Positions 32,555 through 35,000 of a stretch of DNA of 35,000 bases are shown here, in pieces. This DNA is from Chrysomallon squamiferum. Lineage: Eukaryota > Mollusca > Gastropoda > Neomphalida > Peltospiridae. Position numbers and translations under genes: made by a program. Positions within the stretch are counted from its first letter, which is position 1; the number at the start of each line of letters is the position of its first letter. Under the pieces are notes generated by a model that searched no databases, was not told where the DNA came from, and saw nothing but the letters and a program-made list of their open reading frames with translations. The stretch lies in contig CM022679.1 in NCBI GenBank assembly GCA_012295275.1, positions 23,269,502-23,304,501 of the forward strand, in the 5' to 3' direction.

Positions 32555-33521
32555 ATGAAATACTTCAGTCTTTACAGCATTGTGGCTATTGGTAAATATT
32601 ATCCTGTGTTTTGATTGTAATTCATTGTTAAGTTTCCCAAACAGTTTATAAACGTCTCTAGATAGAAAATATAGAATTACTCAACGTGCATATTATTTGT
32701 AACTTAACAGAAGTTAAATTAACACAGTGAAGTACATTTATTGTTTTATCTTAGGTAAAATGTTAATTTTATATTTATATATATATATATATATATATTT
32801 AGTATTTTATTTTATTTTATTTTGTTTTGTATTTAAAATAATGCTTATATGTGTGCGTGAACGTGTTATTTTATTTTATTATTTTATTTATTTATTTATT
32901 ATTATTAGTAGTAGTAGTAGTAGTAGTAGTAGTACTAGTAGTAGTACTAGTAGTAGTAGTAGTAATAGTAGTAGCAGTAGTGTAATAAATTAATAATCAG
33001 AAAGTAATAGTAAGTTACTATTTGAAAAATAAGAATATTGTTTGGTTTTATATAACAGCAAAATACGATATTTTACACTACATTAACAATATGATAAGAT
33101 ACGATACATCATAGTAATAATTTGATACGAGACGATACATGTTACATTACAATACAATATGAATACGTTACAACTGCAATATAAGTAGTACAGTAGCGAA
33201 TAAAATATCATACATTACAATAAAACAGAGGAACAGTAAAATAACAGAAATACAATACGATAGAGCACAATACAATAAAAACAACACATTACAATACAAT
33301 ACAATACAATACAATTAGTTTTATTTTATTTTATTTTTTATTCTACTTAATGTTTATTTATTTTTATTTCTAATACTTTTTTTTTCCAGTCCTAGCATTA
33401 TTTGCATTCTTCCATGAAGCAAATACTAGCGGACACCACTCTGCACACAAAAACGTCAAACACAGTTAAGACCGACCAGCATATAAAACACATTGAACAC
33501 ATTCAAGACAACAGAAAGTAA
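32555..33521 (+). pseudogene. B3: His-rich peptide gene with premature stop
   Basis: Exon 1 is 32555-32591 and exon 2 opens at 33390; the signal peptide is identical to B1 and B2. The mature part reads SGHHSAHKNVKHS and stops at TAA 33467-33469, giving 38 aa. Relative to B2 one extra base lies near 33464-33470. Downstream sequence in the shifted frame still looks B-like and reaches the usual AGA AAG TAA at 33513-33521. The first part of the mature region matches B1, the next codon matches B2, and the rest differs from both. It could be a pseudogene, a short-peptide variant or a base-call error. Confidence 0.75.
32728..32754 (+). other. Fossil A-type first exon in B3 intron 1
   Basis: Same 27 nt, GTG in place of ATG, and flanking AG and GT as in the other units. 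Confidence 0.6.
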
Positions 33522-33617
33522 AGGTGCTGTATTTATTATTCGATTAATTTCCCTTTATTTAATTTAGTTTCCTTATAAACCAGAGAACATTACTTTTGAA
33601 TACAGTTAAAATTGGAA

Positions 33618-33648
<31 letters not shown>

Positions 33649-34003
33649 CTACATAAGTAAATAAATAAATAAATAAAATAGAAAATATATAAGATACACG
33701 TTAGTCATCTCCAATGTGTTTACATTCACTGATGATTTAAGCACGCATTTCCTGGACCACAAGTCTAAAGACAATGTTAGGGGATTAGTTAGAGAGAAAA
33801 GACATTTGAAATAACATTTTATACATAAATGCAGTTAAATACCCAATTCTGATTATTCTATTCCATTTTATTCTGTTTATTTGTTTGTTTGTTTGTTCAT
33901 TCGTTTATGTATTTGTATATCTATTTATCTGTCGATTTAAATATTTGTTTGTTTATTTATTTGTTTGTTTAATTTGTTTGTTTTTTTTTTTTTTTTTTTT
34001 CAG

Positions 34004-34113
34004 GATAGCAACCAAACGTTAGATCTGCATCACCTAAAAGATCAATAGTTGTGCTGGTTGCAAATGGAACTGAAACAATTTTCCCAATAAAATTCTTGAT
34101 TACAGAAACTATT
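34004..34113 (+). other. B3 exon 3 with poly(A) signal
   Basis: Acceptor after a 23-nt T run; AATAAA at 34086-34091. Matches B1 exon 3. Confidence 0.65.
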
Positions 34114-34635
34114 GTTTTCAAATTTATTAGCCGATATTCATCATTTTCATTTATATCACTATTTATTATTAGTAGTAGTAGTTGTTGTAGTAGTAGTAGT
34201 AATAGTATTAGTAGTAGTAGTAGTAGTAGTAGTTGTAGTAGTAATAGTAGTAGTAGTAGTAGTATTAGTAGTAGTAGTAGTAGTAATAGTAGTAGTAGTA
34301 GTAGTAATTGTAGTAGTAGTAGGAGTAGGAGTAGTCGTAATATTATTTGTATTAATATTAAAATTATTGGTCATAATTATTATTATTATTGTTTCTAAAA
34401 AAAAAATAAGAAAACATTAAAAATAATATTATAAAAATAATAATAAAAAAAAAAAAAAATTGCCTAATAGAAATACAAACTGCGTGAAACACAGAAACTG
34501 TCAGTGAATACTTATTACAGGATAGCTCAAGATTAAAAAAAAAAACAGTTGCGGAACTATTACTGTAATAATGATATATAAAGCTGCAGAACAGCATAAT
34601 GAATAATTATATATATAATTCTTTTGAAACAAACA

Positions 34636-34638
<3 letters not shown>
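34114..34638 (+). repeat. Downstream of B3: (TAG)n tract and AT-rich sequence
   Basis: TAG tract at about 34169-34335, then A-rich runs. No gene is seen. Confidence 0.8.

Positions 34639-34730
<92 letters not shown>
34639..34730 (+). repeat. (GA)n tract at the array breakpoint
   Basis: About 92 bp of GA. The left flank matches the DNA after B1 and B2. The right flank (ttctgacacgtcgg...atgcaag...) instead resembles, in diverged form, the DNA that follows the GA tract upstream of B1 (gacacagcgc...acgcaag). Confidence 0.88.
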
Positions 34731-34732
<2 letters not shown>

Positions 34733-34891
34733 CTGACACGTCGGTTTCCATGCAAGTATCTCTATATCACATCAAACATGTATAAAATATTAAATATTAC
34801 ATCTGCCTAAAAAACTAATAAGCAATTTATTTTCAAAATATTGCCAGATACTGTGTAATCCTATTAAAGTCTTGACTATCTACAAAGACTG

Positions 34892-34926
34892 TACATAAAT
34901 AAGACAACTTTAATTTAATTTCAGTC
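34892..34926 (+). promoter_or_regulatory. Core promoter of a fourth, diverged B-like gene
   Basis: TACATAAA at 34892-34899 and TTTCAGTC with its A at 34923, again 31 nt apart, preceded by ctacaaagactgta as in gene B. The predicted 5' UTR is 34923-34980 with no upstream ATG. Confidence 0.8.
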
Positions 34927-34980
34927 TATTTTGTTGCAAGACTTATTAAGTTTGTACATTTAAACAATAGATCTGTTAGA

Positions 34981-35000
34981 ATGAAATACTTCAATGTTTA
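34981..35000 (+). CDS. Fourth B-like peptide gene, first codons only (cut by window end)
   Basis: The last 20 bases read MKYFNV plus two bases, aligned with MKYFSLY of gene B. The 5' flank (aatagatctgttagaATG against cagtagacctgtcagaATG) is clearly related but diverged. It shows that the family extends beyond the three near-identical units with older members. Confidence 0.75.

Larger units (their letters stand above)
25131..34730 (+). repeat. Tandem array unit 3 (9.6 kb, cut short): spacer, damaged A3 and B3
   Basis: Matches unit 2 closely until the (GA)n tract at 34639-34730, where homology to the unit end stops and a diverged B-type upstream region begins. It also lacks about 266 bp upstream of B3, including the GA tract found in units 1 and 2, and has a dense indel cluster around gene A3. 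Confidence 0.88.

Overview
The window is AT-rich, intron-bearing animal DNA crowded with microsatellites. The clearest protein is the 3' end of a metazoan NCX/Calx Na+/Ca2+ exchanger. Gene style and microsatellite load would fit a mollusc or another lophotrochozoan, but the sequence does not settle the phylum.

Layout: positions 1-4010 hold the last five visible exons of the exchanger on the + strand, with its 3' UTR. From about 4080 the window is a head-to-tail tandem array of one unit of about 10.5 kb: unit 1 at 4080-14660, unit 2 at 14661-25130, unit 3 at 25131-34730. Each unit has about 4.7 kb of spacer and then two tiny genes of the same family, called A and B here. The array runs on past the window: unit 3 breaks inside a (GA)n tract and the promoter and first codons of a diverged B-like gene follow (34892-35000).

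A and B are paralogs. Each has a TATATAAA box exactly 31 nt before the A of a TCAG initiator, a tiny first exon encoding MKY(I/F)S..., a phase-1 intron, a second exon that opens V-L-x-L....F-F...N-T and carries the whole mature peptide, and a separate downstream exon with AATAAA. A encodes a signal peptide followed by 67-72 residues that are almost only His and Gly. B encodes a signal peptide followed by a cysteine-free, His-rich peptide of about 30 residues. A1, A2, B1 and B2 are intact. A3 is frameshifted inside a cluster of small deletions, and B3 has a premature stop.

The strongest signal is in B. Between B1 and B2 the promoter, signal peptide and 3' flank are identical by eye, while the 30 mature codons carry 12 base differences in 9 codons, every one amino-acid-changing. 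That resembles the conserved-leader, variable-mature pattern of secreted defence or venom peptides, here in a family without cysteines. Each B gene also holds a 27-nt fossil of an A-type first exon in intron 1, whose start codon is GTG and which could be spliced in frame as a microexon. The B stop codon overlaps the best splice donor, which would allow two C-termini. The biochemical role of A and B is not shown by the sequence; metal binding, antimicrobial or structural use are inferences from composition.
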